Assembly (NCBI GenBank): GCA_020028535.1
Contig: JAIBHM010000007.1
Span: 1-31,830 of the forward strand
Direction of reading: 5' to 3'
DNA length: 31,830 nt
DNA from: Armatimonadota bacterium
GTDB lineage: Bacteria; Sysuimicrobiota; Sysuimicrobiia; Sysuimicrobiales; Kaftiobacteriaceae
Shown here: positions 1-7,017 of the stretch, piece by piece
Layout of the letters: the number at the start of each line of letters is the position of its first letter
How positions within the stretch are numbered: position 1 is the stretch's first letter
Notes under the pieces: model-generated
Database searches by the model: none
The model's input: the letters and a program-made list of their open reading frames with translations, nothing else
Told to the model about the DNA's origin: nothing
Made by a program: the position numbers and the translations under genes

Positions 1-193
1 GCGACGGCCGAAGAGAAGACGCCAAGGCTCGAAAATCCCTCGTCACCCTGTCCGCGTCGATCGAGCTACCACCTCGTACCCGTCGTCTGGATGCCGGAAA
101 ACGGAGCAAATGCGGTGCCAGGACAATACGAGGACATCAAACACGTCGATGAGGGAACTGCAGGTCTTGTGGAAGTTTCTGGGAGGAAGGGGC
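1..193. other. Window edge, no gene recognised
   Basis: No frame in this stretch gives a protein I recognise, on either strand. The short open frames crossing it run into the DUF5063 gene on the opposite strand and look like coding shadows. It may be the intergenic region downstream of the DUF5063 gene or the tail of a gene outside the window. Confidence 0.4.
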
Positions 194-778
194 TTAGGGA
201 GTGCGTCCCACCGGCGCCCGCGGCTCGTCCTCAAACGCGTGATGGTGCAGCGCCCAGTAAATCGCCCGCATCGCACCCGTGGCGTGCATGCCCCAGTGTG
301 TGCTGAATGCCTGTCGCCAGTGCGACAGGACTTCGCTGACCGAGGCACCGTGCGCCGTCAACAAAAGCCCATGCTTTAGATCACCATAGATGTTGGCGAT
401 GTCTTCGGCCAGGCTTCTCTTGAGCGGTTCGTCCTTTTTCGTGGGGTCGAATACTTCCCAATGCTCATCGGCCTTTCCCAGCCGGTTCCTGAGCGTCTTG
501 ACGACCGAAGGCGTCGCGATCTCGGCATCAGGCGTTGTATGGGTCTCCGATTCGATGTCGGGAAGGGTGAGCGCGACCGCGCACAGCTCAGCAAGCGCCG
601 TGGCGACCTCGACGAGGAAGGAGCGTGTGGGTAACGCCTCGCCCCGCTCGACCAGGCTGACGAAGCGCTGAGCGTGCCGGCGGAATTGATCGTAGAATAA
701 CGCGGCGTCAGCGTTCGTCGAGGCGGAAACGGGAGAACCAACTTTACGATCCTTGACAGTACTCTGCGAACCGTCCAC
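194..778 (-). CDS. DUF5063 domain-containing protein
   Basis: Predicted protein of 194 residues with the layout of the DUF5063 family. An N-terminal helical block starts ADAALFYDQFRRHAQRF. The C-terminal half contains DIANIYGDLKHGLLL and HWRQAFSTHWGMHATGAM, which are typical of that family. The function is unknown, there is no signal peptide or membrane segment, and the protein is probably cytosolic. The open frame extends upstream to 931. I chose the GTG at 778 because a strong GGAGGAAG ribosome-binding site lies 5 nt before it, and the upstream extension is unlike the family and overlaps the divergent small gene's leader. It is divergent to the 50-codon gene at 931. The family call is from remembered motifs, so the domain is fairly sure and the role is not. 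Confidence 0.75.
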   Translation of the reverse strand: MDGSQSTVKDRKVGSPVSASTNADAALFYDQFRRHAQRFVSLVERGEALPTRSFLVEVATALAELCAVALTLPDIESETHTTPDAEIATPSVVKTLRNRLGKADEHWEVFDPTKKDEPLKRSLAEDIANIYGDLKHGLLLTAHGASVSEVLSHWRQAFSTHWGMHATGAMRAIYWALHHHAFEDEPRAPVGRTP

Positions 779-930
779 TGGGACTTCCTCCGGCCTACTC
801 CAACACTCCAGGGCCGGAATGCTTTTACCCGTTCTGGCCTTCTCCGGACGGTGCGACAGCGATCTCAACTCGTCCAGGGAAAATCGCCGGTGGTGGTCTT
901 GGATACGGCAGGGTGAGGAGGAAGGCAGCA

Positions 931-1083
931 ATGATCCGGAAGCTCAAGTCCGGCGAGTACCGGCTCTATTCAATGAAGAAGAATCCGAAGACCGGGAAGC
1001 GGCGGAATCTGGGGACGTTCAAGACACGCGAAGCAGCTGAACAGCATGAGCGCGCCGTCCAGTTCTTCAAGCGTCGCGAGTGA
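931..1083 (+). CDS. Small basic protein of 50 residues, function unknown
   Basis: A 50-codon frame starts at ATG 931, with a GAGGAAGG ribosome-binding site 7-8 nt upstream, and ends at TGA 1081-1083. The product begins MIRKLKSGEYRLYSMKKNP and continues with KTGKRRNLGTFKTREAAEQHE. It is rich in Lys and Arg, with a compact beta-then-helix look. I have seen very similar small proteins in many environmental bacterial genomes, annotated as hypothetical. The KTGKRRNLGTF-TREAAEQHE pattern resembles the small DNA-contacting three-stranded domains at the N-terminus of tyrosine integrases (an AP2-like or Arm-binding fold). I infer a possible nucleic-acid-binding role only from this. It is divergent to the DUF5063 gene and just downstream, on the opposite strand, of the tRNA pair. 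Confidence 0.75.
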   Translation: MIRKLKSGEYRLYSMKKNPKTGKRRNLGTFKTREAAEQHERAVQFFKRRE

Positions 1084-1115
1084 CGAGAAACGGATGGTGA
1101 GTAAGACAGGAAGCC

Positions 1116-1192
1116 TGGTGCCGGGGGACGGACTTGAACCGCCGACGCCGGGCTCTTCAGGCCCGCGCTCTACCAGGCTGAGCTACCCCGGC
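1116..1192 (-). tRNA. tRNA-Phe (GAA)
   Basis: On the minus strand the cloverleaf is complete. The acceptor stem GCCGGGG pairs with CCCCGGC. The D arm contains AGCTCAGCCTGGTAGAGC. The anticodon stem is CGGGC/GCCCG around loop CTGAAGA, giving anticodon GAA. The T arm has GGTTCAAGTCC. The discriminator is A (1119) and the CCA end is encoded at 1116-1118. It lies 62 nt downstream of tRNA-Asp and is probably co-transcribed with it. Confidence 0.96.
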
Positions 1193-1254
1193 GTGTAGAG
1201 TAAGGACGGCTTCTCGCTACGTGCGTCAGCGTAGCGATTCGATCGTGTGAAGTT

Positions 1255-1333
1255 TGGCGGGAGCGACGGGATTTGAACCCGCGGTCTCCTGCGTGACAGG
1301 CAGGTGTGTTTAGCCAGGCTACACCACGCCCCC
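1255..1333 (-). tRNA. tRNA-Asp (GTC)
   Basis: On the minus strand the acceptor stem GGGGGCG pairs with CGCTCCC (one G-U pair). The D arm includes GTGTAGCCTGGCTAAACAC. The anticodon stem CCTGC/GCAGG encloses loop CTGTCAC, so the anticodon is GTC. The T arm is CGGGTTCAAATCCCG. The discriminator is G and CCA is encoded at 1255-1257. It is the first gene of a two-tRNA unit behind the promoter at 1357-1386. Confidence 0.96.
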
Positions 1334-1356
1334 GAAAGGACGACTCCCGCACACGC

Positions 1357-1386
1357 ATTATACCTGCGCGCTCATCGCCAGGTCAA
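1357..1386 (-). promoter_or_regulatory. Sigma70-type promoter of the tRNA pair
   Basis: Read on the minus strand, a TTGACC -35 box (1386-1381) is followed after 18 nt by a perfect TATAAT -10 box (1362-1357). The predicted start site is near 1350, about 17 nt before the mature 5' end of tRNA-Asp. The spacing and box quality are what one expects for a stable-RNA promoter. Confidence 0.8.
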
Positions 1387-1425
1387 TTCGCCACGCACCG
1401 GAGCCCTGGACATAGGCAATGGGCA

Positions 1426-2613
1426 TCAGGGTGGGATGAGCTGCCAGGCTTTTATTGGACCGGAGCTGGTACTGGGTCCAGACTCAGTTGAGGACGTCAC
1501 CATCGATAGATCGTCGCCCGTGCTGCGAGACCGGTAGGTGGGACGCCCGAAGACCAGCTCGGCCTCAAGTCCATTGTGCGCACGGCACCGCAGCTGGATG
1601 TTCTCTACCGTGGCCTCTCCGCCCACACTGTAGGGCACGACGTGATGAAACTCCAGAAACACTCGCTCTGTACATCGGCGCCCGTCAGGAGCCACGAAGG
1701 CGCACTGCCCGCCATCGCGTTTCCACACGGTTCGCTTGACCTCAGCCGGGATGTGACGTGTTCTGGGAACTGTGCCGCGGCTGGCGCGTGAGTGTTCGGA
1801 GTCACTTTCGCGAGGACGATCGGTGGCGGCGAACTTCCGCTTTGTCAGGTCCTTGAGGAGCACTGTCAGCGCTTGATCGATGATCTCGCCGACATCTCCA
1901 TCGGGGATCTGAGAGCGCAGCAGCTCTTGCGCCTGCAGGAGTTTCGCATACGTCTCTGCGCTCGCGGTGAATTGCACTTTGTACCGCTGGGGGGCCAGCG
2001 GAGCGATCACGGGCTTGCGAGCGACGACGGACCTGCAGGCTGGAGCTTGTGTTTCCCCATGAACTCGAGCGTCCGTCGTTGTCGCGAGTGCGGACGCTGG
2101 AGGCAGTGCGGGTAGAGGAAACGTCAAGGCGCCCGTCTCACGGTCCTCAGCCACGGGGCTTGGCGTGGGGAGCCTGCGGATAGACGACGGCACCGACGGC
2201 TGGGGTCGCAGCTGTACAACGAGTTCCTGAACCTGCCGCTTAGTCTTGTGCCTGGCCGCCTTAAGGAGATCGACATGATTCTCGGGCGTCAGCTCCGGTA
2301 TCAACAATCCCACCGTCGTAAGGTTCACGGAGCCATCGCTGAGCAGGTCGAGGACGATCGGGTACTTTCGCGCGGCTTTGGCGGCTTCGATACGACTGTA
2401 GGCAGCGTACTCGGACAGATGGAGCACCTGCACGCAGTAGGTGAACATCGAAGAACAGCCTTCAGTAAGATACAGCTGTCGCTCGTGGAGCACGGCGAGG
2501 TGGGCGATTAACGTCGCTGTCGCCTCGCGCTCCCGCTGGACAAGGATTTTCACCCGCGCGACGACTTCCTGATTGGAGAGCTGATCTGCATGAGAGAGAG
2601 TAATTGTGCTCAT
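1426..2613 (-). CDS. HNH endonuclease, DUF222-like N-terminal region (copy 1)
   Basis: Predicted 395-residue protein. Residues ~1-140 are a helical region with QREREATATLIAHLAVL, EGCSSMFTYCVQVLHLSEYA and SRIEAAKAARKYP. This is the conserved front part of a large family of HNH proteins, similar in style to DUF222/13E12 repeat proteins. A Pro/Ala-rich linker follows. The C-terminal HNH nuclease domain includes KRDGGQCAF, RRCTERVFLEFHHVVPYSVG and NIQLRCRAHNGLEAE. HH-V-P, N and H-N are the expected metal and catalytic residues, and the Cys pairs probably bind zinc. The role is unproven; such proteins are usually considered selfish or defence-related nucleases. It is a paralogue of the inverted gene at 30731. 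After the HNH motif this copy has a longer Ser/Thr-rich tail (STESGPSTSSGP), partly encoded by a palindrome remnant. The ATG at 2613 lies six bases after a TATATT box with no ribosome-binding site, which suggests a leaderless message. Confidence 0.9.
   Translation of the reverse strand: MSTITLSHADQLSNQEVVARVKILVQREREATATLIAHLAVLHERQLYLTEGCSSMFTYCVQVLHLSEYAAYSRIEAAKAARKYPIVLDLLSDGSVNLTTVGLLIPELTPENHVDLLKAARHKTKRQVQELVVQLRPQPSVPSSIRRLPTPSPVAEDRETGALTFPLPALPPASALATTTDARVHGETQAPACRSVVARKPVIAPLAPQRYKVQFTASAETYAKLLQAQELLRSQIPDGDVGEIIDQALTVLLKDLTKRKFAATDRPRESDSEHSRASRGTVPRTRHIPAEVKRTVWKRDGGQCAFVAPDGRRCTERVFLEFHHVVPYSVGGEATVENIQLRCRAHNGLEAELVFGRPTYRSRSTGDDLSMVTSSTESGPSTSSGPIKAWQLIPP
1469..1490. repeat. 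Degenerate third copy of the HNH-associated palindrome
   Basis: On the minus strand this reads CAACTGAGTCTGGACCCAGT followed by AC. It differs at only three of 22 positions from the palindrome at 2832-2853. It lies inside the 3' end of HNH gene copy 1, encoding part of a Ser/Thr-rich tail, so this gene has a palindrome-like sequence on both sides. It may be a boundary repeat absorbed into the reading frame. Confidence 0.55.
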
Positions 2614-2619
2614 GGCCGA

Positions 2620-2625
2620 AATATA
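2620..2625 (-). promoter_or_regulatory. Leaderless-type -10 box before HNH copy 1
   Basis: On the minus strand TATATT is followed by six bases (TCGGCC) and then the ATG at 2613. With transcription starting about seven bases after the -10 box, the transcript would begin at the A of the start codon. The same TATATT-TCGGCC-ATG is found before HNH copy 2. Confidence 0.55.
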
Positions 2626-2744
2626 TCATGGTGATTTTTCTTCTCTTAGGAGTGCCTCAGCGGGATTCGGGTTCGCGCAAGTCTCTTTGCTCAGCGGTTC
2701 TTCAACTGAAAGGCAATCCTGAACGATCCTTGCGCCCGTGGGAC

Positions 2745-2761
2745 GCGTTCAGGAAGAACGC
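2745..2761 (-). other. Conserved hairpin in the HNH copy 1 upstream region
   Basis: On the minus strand GCGTTC-TTCCT-GAACGC forms a 6-bp stem with a 5-nt loop, 132 nt before the HNH start. The homologous position before HNH copy 2 holds GCATCC-TTCCT-GGATGC. The loop is the same, and two stem pairs changed on both sides (G-C to A-T and T-A to C-G). This covariation suggests that the structure itself, in RNA or DNA, is kept. An alternative longer stem pairs CCTGAACG with CGTTCAGG at 2718-2725/2746-2753. Confidence 0.5.
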
Positions 2762-2831
2762 TCGGCGACTTTATTAAGTCCCTCTAGAAACTTGTCAATA
2801 GCCAAATTGGTCAATTGCTGGCTTCCGGCAT

Positions 2832-2853
2832 CAACTGGGTCTGGACCCAGTTG
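2832..2853. repeat. 22-nt palindrome upstream of HNH copy 1
   Basis: CAACTGGGTC-TG-GACCCAGTTG has arms of 10 bp that are exact complements around a central TG. It lies about 220 nt upstream of HNH copy 1 and 15 nt beyond the stop of the secreted-protein gene, so it could also act as that gene's transcription terminator, although it has no T-run. The same core lies upstream of HNH copy 2 (30485-30520). The tract between the palindrome and the HNH start also aligns between the copies, including GGCTATTGACA and GAGGGACT. Confidence 0.8.
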
Positions 2854-2867
2854 TGGAAGGTGACAAA

Positions 2868-3518
2868 CTACCTTCTGAGGGTTTCCTGAAACGTTCGCAG
2901 AAGCGCCTGCGCTTCCTTGGAGCATCCGGCAAATCCCGTCTTGGGCTCATACGGCAGGCGGATACTTACGTTCTGATTCAACTCGGGCTCCCACCAACCA
3001 GAGATAACATGACCACGCTGAGGATCAATGCCGACATTATCGACGGGCCGGAGCGGCTTGTAGCGCGCACAATTCTCCTGAAGACTCCCAAAATACAATA
3101 CGGCCGGCCAGCGGCGCGAAAACTCCACAGGATCGACCTGCAGCGCTTTCGCCCGTTCGAGCCAATTGGCTCGTTGTTGATCAACTTGCTCAAAGAAAAA
3201 GTGCACATGTCTTAGATGCATCCGAGCAGAAGCCGAGCAGCCGCGAAATCCGGTTTCGGGCTCGTAGGGTAGGCTCACCTCGAAGTTCCGGCGGCGCGGC
3301 GCATCCCGCCACATCACCACAACCGTCCTGATCGCCAGGTCGTAGCGAGTATATGTCTTGATCAAGGGGATGGTGATCGCCGCGCATACTTTTCGCAGCT
3401 CGTCCGGGTAGTCTCCGGGCGCCAACGCGCCAGCGGCTCCCACCGGCGCCAGAAGCACAGACGCCGTGAGAAGACCTGTCCACGCGTTCAGGGTACAGTC
3501 TCGCCAGTTACAACGCAT
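2868..3518 (-). CDS. Secreted hypothetical protein with internal duplication
   Basis: Predicted 216 residues from the ATG at 3518. Residues 1-31 look like a Sec signal peptide: a short basic start MRCNWRDC, then the hydrophobic stretch LLTASVLLAPVGAAGA. I rejected the longer open frame to 3707 because it overlaps the preceding membrane-protein gene and would bury the signal peptide. The mature part contains two related units. The first carries NFEVSLPYEPETGFRGCSAS and the second NVSIRLPYEPKTGFAGCSKE, each preceded by a Trp-containing strand and followed by a helix. This indicates tandem duplication of a domain of roughly 100 residues, with one conserved Cys in each unit. I do not recognise the family. 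It probably acts outside the membrane. It lies 53 nt downstream of the methyltransferase-like gene on the same strand and may be co-transcribed with it. Confidence 0.65.
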   Translation of the reverse strand: MRCNWRDCTLNAWTGLLTASVLLAPVGAAGALAPGDYPDELRKVCAAITIPLIKTYTRYDLAIRTVVVMWRDAPRRRNFEVSLPYEPETGFRGCSASARMHLRHVHFFFEQVDQQRANWLERAKALQVDPVEFSRRWPAVLYFGSLQENCARYKPLRPVDNVGIDPQRGHVISGWWEPELNQNVSIRLPYEPKTGFAGCSKEAQALLRTFQETLRR

Positions 3519-3571
3519 CTGAGTCCGTGACACCTGTGATGACACTGCCCCGGCGTAAAGCTCGTGAGTCC

Positions 3572-4033
3572 TTAGACCCAGCGTCGCACCGTCCGACTGT
3601 AATTGCGGTACGCGTCGCCGAACTTCTCCGCGAGGTACTGCTCCTCCCTCCGCACCACCCCGTAGTCCATGAGCACCAGCACCGGCACGACCAACCCCAG
3701 CACCCACAGGCTGTCCGCGAGGACCCCCGCGCCGGCATAGGCCATCGTCATCCCCACGTAGATCGGGTTGCGCGTGAACTGGTACGGACCCGTGACGACC
3801 AGGCTGGTGGCAGGCCGGTACACTTCAACGTTGGTCCCGGCGGTGCGAAACACGCGCACCCCTGAAATCATGATGGCGAAACCCACGAGCACCAGGAAAG
3901 CACCCAGGCCGATCCGCAGAGCGGGGCCGACCACAGACGTGCGCCAGAAATATTCGAGCAGGAGGCCCAGGACAAATGCCCCGGCGTAGATGGCTGGGGG
4001 CAGGGTAATGACGCGAGGATGATCTTCGCTCAT
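3572..4033 (-). CDS. Isoprenylcysteine carboxyl methyltransferase-like membrane protein
   Basis: Predicted 153 residues with four hydrophobic segments: AIYAGAFVLGLLLEYFW, IGLGAFLVLVGFAIMISGV, IYVGMTMAYAGAGVLA and LVVPVLVLMDYGVV. The signature GPYQFTRNPIYVGM, followed by REEQYLAEKFGDAYRNY, is that of the ICMT/PEMT-type integral-membrane methyltransferases, which use S-adenosylmethionine and methylate lipid or prenyl substrates. The substrate here is unknown. ATG 4033 is the likely start; ATG 4042 is an alternative and neither has a strong ribosome-binding site. The long open frame continuing upstream to 4939 is the antisense shadow of the reductase gene. The length is normal for the bacterial family. 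Confidence 0.85.
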   Translation of the reverse strand: MSEDHPRVITLPPAIYAGAFVLGLLLEYFWRTSVVGPALRIGLGAFLVLVGFAIMISGVRVFRTAGTNVEVYRPATSLVVTGPYQFTRNPIYVGMTMAYAGAGVLADSLWVLGLVVPVLVLMDYGVVRREEQYLAEKFGDAYRNYSRTVRRWV

Positions 4034-4101
4034 GGACGGCATCTTCAACGCTGGATGGGCCGGGAGGCATTCCGGGATGCGCAGGGAAAAAGGAGACGCC
4101 G

Positions 4102-4882
4102 ATGCCGGACCTGCCCGAGACCCTGCGCCTCGCGTATCACGCCGAACGGCCCCATCCGCGCGATGTCCCGCTGCGTGAGGTCTATCTCGATCTCGACTTT
4201 CCCTCGGGCGTCGGCGACCGTCCGTTCGTATACGTGAACATGGTGCAGACGTTTGACGGCCAGGCGGTGCTGAAAGGCAGCGCCTACACCATCGGCACCG
4301 ACGTCGATCATTACCTCCTACGCCAGTTGCGGCACGCTCCGCAACGACGACGTGATCATCGTGACCCATCCGCCCCTGCAGGAACGACGCGTGCGGGCGG
4401 GCAAGTCCCCTAATCCTCTGGGCATCGTCGCGACGGCGACCGCGGAGTTCAGCGACGAGGCCCTGGCCACAAAACGGTTCTTCAAGCGCACCGACCTCGA
4501 CCGGCTGATCGTCACGACATCCCGGGCCTCGTCCCGGGCCATTGAACGGATCCGCGCGGCGGGCGTCGCCGTCGAGGTGGTGGAGGCGAACGCGGAGGGC
4601 GAAGTCGATCTTCCGCGCCTGCTGCGGCGGCTCCGCTCGCGGGGTATCCACTGCCTGCTCTGCGAGGGTGGCCCCACGCTCAACGTCTCTCTGGCTCGGG
4701 CCGGCGCTCTCGACAACCTCTTCGTCACCACTGCGCTCCGCCTTGGAGGCAAGGCGGATGAACCCCGCATCTTCGCCGAACCGGTGACGGACCGCTCGCT
4801 GGCGCTGGTGAGCGAGTATCAGTTCCTGGGCGCCCAGGGCGTCCGCGAGCTCTACTTCCACTTCCAGTTCCCCCGCTCCTGA
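4102..4882 (+). pseudogene. RibD C-terminal-domain reductase, frameshifted
   Basis: Two adjacent frames together encode one RibD_C/dihydrofolate-reductase-like protein, the family that includes the riboflavin-pathway pyrimidine reductase. The first frame starts at ATG 4102 after AAGGAGA. It runs through VNMVQTFDGQAVLKG and GTDVDHYLLRQLR, then goes out of frame near 4335. The second frame continues with CGTLRNDDVIIVTHPPLQ, then SPNPLGIVATATAEFSDE and CLLCEGGPTLNVSL, ending at 4882. Homologues have roughly ten more residues (a stretch of the kind HADAVLxGAG) between LLRQLR and GTLRNDD. This points to a small deletion of about 29 nt that also changed frame, in the nucleotide-binding loop. It is either a recent pseudogene or an assembly error. 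The family is sure and the exact substrate is not. Confidence 0.8.
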
Positions 4883-4947
4883 CCACCCGCGGCACGAATC
4901 CTGCTGGAATTTCGATGTAAGAATCAGGGCATAGGACACGGATAGGC

Positions 4948-7017
4948 ATGTCGAGCGCAGCCCGCTTTCAGGCTGCCGCCGGGATCGTCCGGCGGCTCAA
5001 TGCGGCAGTAAAATCGCGCCGCCTGTACGCGGCCGGGCACCCTCTTCGCGCCCAAACGATCTCGGCGTTTCTCGGCACGGTCGTGACCTACCACGAGCGC
5101 TTCGGCGGTTTCGTCCTGGAGACCCACCGGCAGGGCCTCATCGTCGAGGGGAAGCCGTTCGAGGGCGGCGAGTCCGTGGACCAGCTCGCCGTGCACCTCT
5201 ACGCCATGGGTATCTGGCAGTTGATCATTCTCCCGGGGTTGACCGAGGCCGAGGCCGACGCCGCGCTCGACATCGTCTGCATGGAGCGCGAGGCCATCAT
5301 GGCGGGCGGCGGCATCATCGCGTTCCTGACCGAAGCCGGCGTCGCGCACGTGCGCGTCGTCGAGCTGAAACCAGGGGAAGAAAACGTCGCCGAGATCACA
5401 CCCGAAGTGTTCCAGCAACTGCTGGACGGCGCGCTGTCGGCGCACGATCGGGCGATGATCCTTGGATTGCTCCGCAGCGGTCCGGACCAGGCGGCCCGCC
5501 TCGTGGGCATCGTCGTGGAACGAGCGCGGCAGGCGTTTCCAGACGCGAAGGGTGAAGAGCTGGCAAAGCGGATCTATCAGGCGCTCACGGCCCTCGACCG
5601 GCTCATTGTGGACAGCCCGCCGGGTGAGTCACAGGATCTGATGAAACACCTCGCCACCGCGGTGTCCGAGCTCCAGGATCCGACAAGCGGCGGCGTGCCG
5701 AAGTGGATACTCGCGCACGCGGGACAGGACCTCTCTGCCCGCGCGCTGCTTCAGGCGATGACCTCAGACCAGATTGCGCGGATGGTGATCCCCTGTCTCG
5801 AAGCCGGAGACCCGCCCCCGCAGGTCGGGCAGATTGTGCAGGGGATGCCGTTTGACCCGGCAAAGGCGCGCGAAACGCTGGCGCTCATCTCCCAGCAAAC
5901 GGGCCGCTCCTTTGACATGCCGGCGGTGATCGAAGAGCTGACGATGCCGCAGTGGATCCACAATCTGCCCCAGGACCTGGAGGACTTCGGGATCACCTCA
6001 GATGATGTGAAGGTGTCCGATGAGGACATCAAGGCACTGGTCGCAGAAGCGCGGACGGACGACGATACGGTCGAGCGGGAGCACACGCTCGTGCTGCTCC
6101 GCCTTGCCGCCGAGGAAGAGGATGCGGACGAGCGCGAGGGCGCGCTTGAACTCCTCGTGCGTCTCCCGCTGGCGCACCTGCAGCAGGGCCAGTATGACCT
6201 CGCGGTCATGGTGATGCGGGGACTGGATTCGTTGGTCTGGGAAACCGGGCCCAGGGCAGAAGCAGCCGCTCACGCTCTGCGCACCTTCCTCCCGCACCTG
6301 GCCTTCACCTATACGGTGCGGGACATCTGGGTCTGGACCGAGGACTATCCGCTGCTGCGCTGCCTGAAGCAGATCTGGCGGTCTGCGGTCCCGGCGTTCG
6401 TCCAGGTGCTGGCTGCGGAGCGGGATCCCGGCCGAAGAAAGATCATAGCCGCCATGCTCGCCAAGATCGGCGAGGTCGCCGTGGACAGTCTTGCTCCCCA
6501 TCTCAGCGACACCAATGCGGAGACGGTGCGCGCCGCCATCCAGGCTCTAGGTCAGATGGGCAACGCCAAAGGGGCGCGCGCGCTGGCCGTGGTGGCCGGC
6601 CATGCCGATCCGAAGCTGCGGCGTGAGGCGATCGAGATACTGCGCGCGATCCGTATCCCCCAGGCGCAAGAAACGATGTTGGCGTTTCTCAGAGACCCGG
6701 ACCTTGAGGTCCGCGAGTATTGCGTTGCGCATCTCGACTCGGAGATCGCGCGGGGGGTGAGCCGGCAACTTGCAGCGATGCTTGAGGAGCCGGGTCTCGC
6801 GCGCGCAGTGTCGCTCCGGATTCAGATCTGCGAGGCGCTCGTGCGGGCGAAGGCCGTCGAGGCCGTCCCCGCGTTGCGGCGTCACGCCTCACCGTTCAAG
6901 CTGCGACGGCGCGATCGAGAGTTCGCCGGCCGCGTTCGCGTGGCTGTCGCCATGCTCTCCCGGATGCCGGCATCAGCGCCCACGACCTCGGCAGGTGGAC
7001 ATCGGAGGGCCTCATGA
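4948..7017 (+). CDS. HEAT-repeat protein with an N-terminal domain shared with the next gene
   Basis: Predicted 689 residues. Residues ~10-115 (KSRRLYAAGHPLRAQTISAF, then FVLETHRQGLIVEGKPF and LYAMGIWQLIILPGLTEAE) resemble the first ~115 residues of the HD-GYP protein encoded next. The middle part is helical and acidic and I do not recognise it. Residues ~495-640 form HEAT-type alpha repeats, for example AMLAKIGEVAVDSLAPHLSD, VRAAIQALGQMGNAKGA and LRREAIEILRAI. There is no signal peptide, so it is likely a cytosolic scaffold or sensor. The stop overlaps the next start as ATGA (7014-7017), so the two are translationally coupled and probably work together. The ATG at 4948 follows GGATAGG, a weak ribosome-binding site. 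Confidence 0.85.
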   Translation: MSSAARFQAAAGIVRRLNAAVKSRRLYAAGHPLRAQTISAFLGTVVTYHERFGGFVLETHRQGLIVEGKPFEGGESVDQLAVHLYAMGIWQLIILPGLTEAEADAALDIVCMEREAIMAGGGIIAFLTEAGVAHVRVVELKPGEENVAEITPEVFQQLLDGALSAHDRAMILGLLRSGPDQAARLVGIVVERARQAFPDAKGEELAKRIYQALTALDRLIVDSPPGESQDLMKHLATAVSELQDPTSGGVPKWILAHAGQDLSARALLQAMTSDQIARMVIPCLEAGDPPPQVGQIVQGMPFDPAKARETLALISQQTGRSFDMPAVIEELTMPQWIHNLPQDLEDFGITSDDVKVSDEDIKALVAEARTDDDTVEREHTLVLLRLAAEEEDADEREGALELLVRLPLAHLQQGQYDLAVMVMRGLDSLVWETGPRAEAAAHALRTFLPHLAFTYTVRDIWVWTEDYPLLRCLKQIWRSAVPAFVQVLAAERDPGRRKIIAAMLAKIGEVAVDSLAPHLSDTNAETVRAAIQALGQMGNAKGARALAVVAGHADPKLRREAIEILRAIRIPQAQETMLAFLRDPDLEVREYCVAHLDSEIARGVSRQLAAMLEEPGLARAVSLRIQICEALVRAKAVEAVPALRRHASPFKLRRRDREFAGRVRVAVAMLSRMPASAPTTSAGGHRRAS

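Noticed and set aside
2832..2853. Palindrome as an ordinary rho-independent terminator of the secreted-protein gene
   Set aside because: It lacks a T-run on either side, and the same core sequence recurs upstream of HNH copy 2 where no gene ends close by, so a shared role with the HNH unit fits better. A secondary terminator role is not excluded.
3572..4939. Long 455-codon minus-strand frame
   Set aside because: Only the last 153 codons encode a recognisable protein; the upstream part is antisense to the RibD-type gene and is a high-GC shadow.
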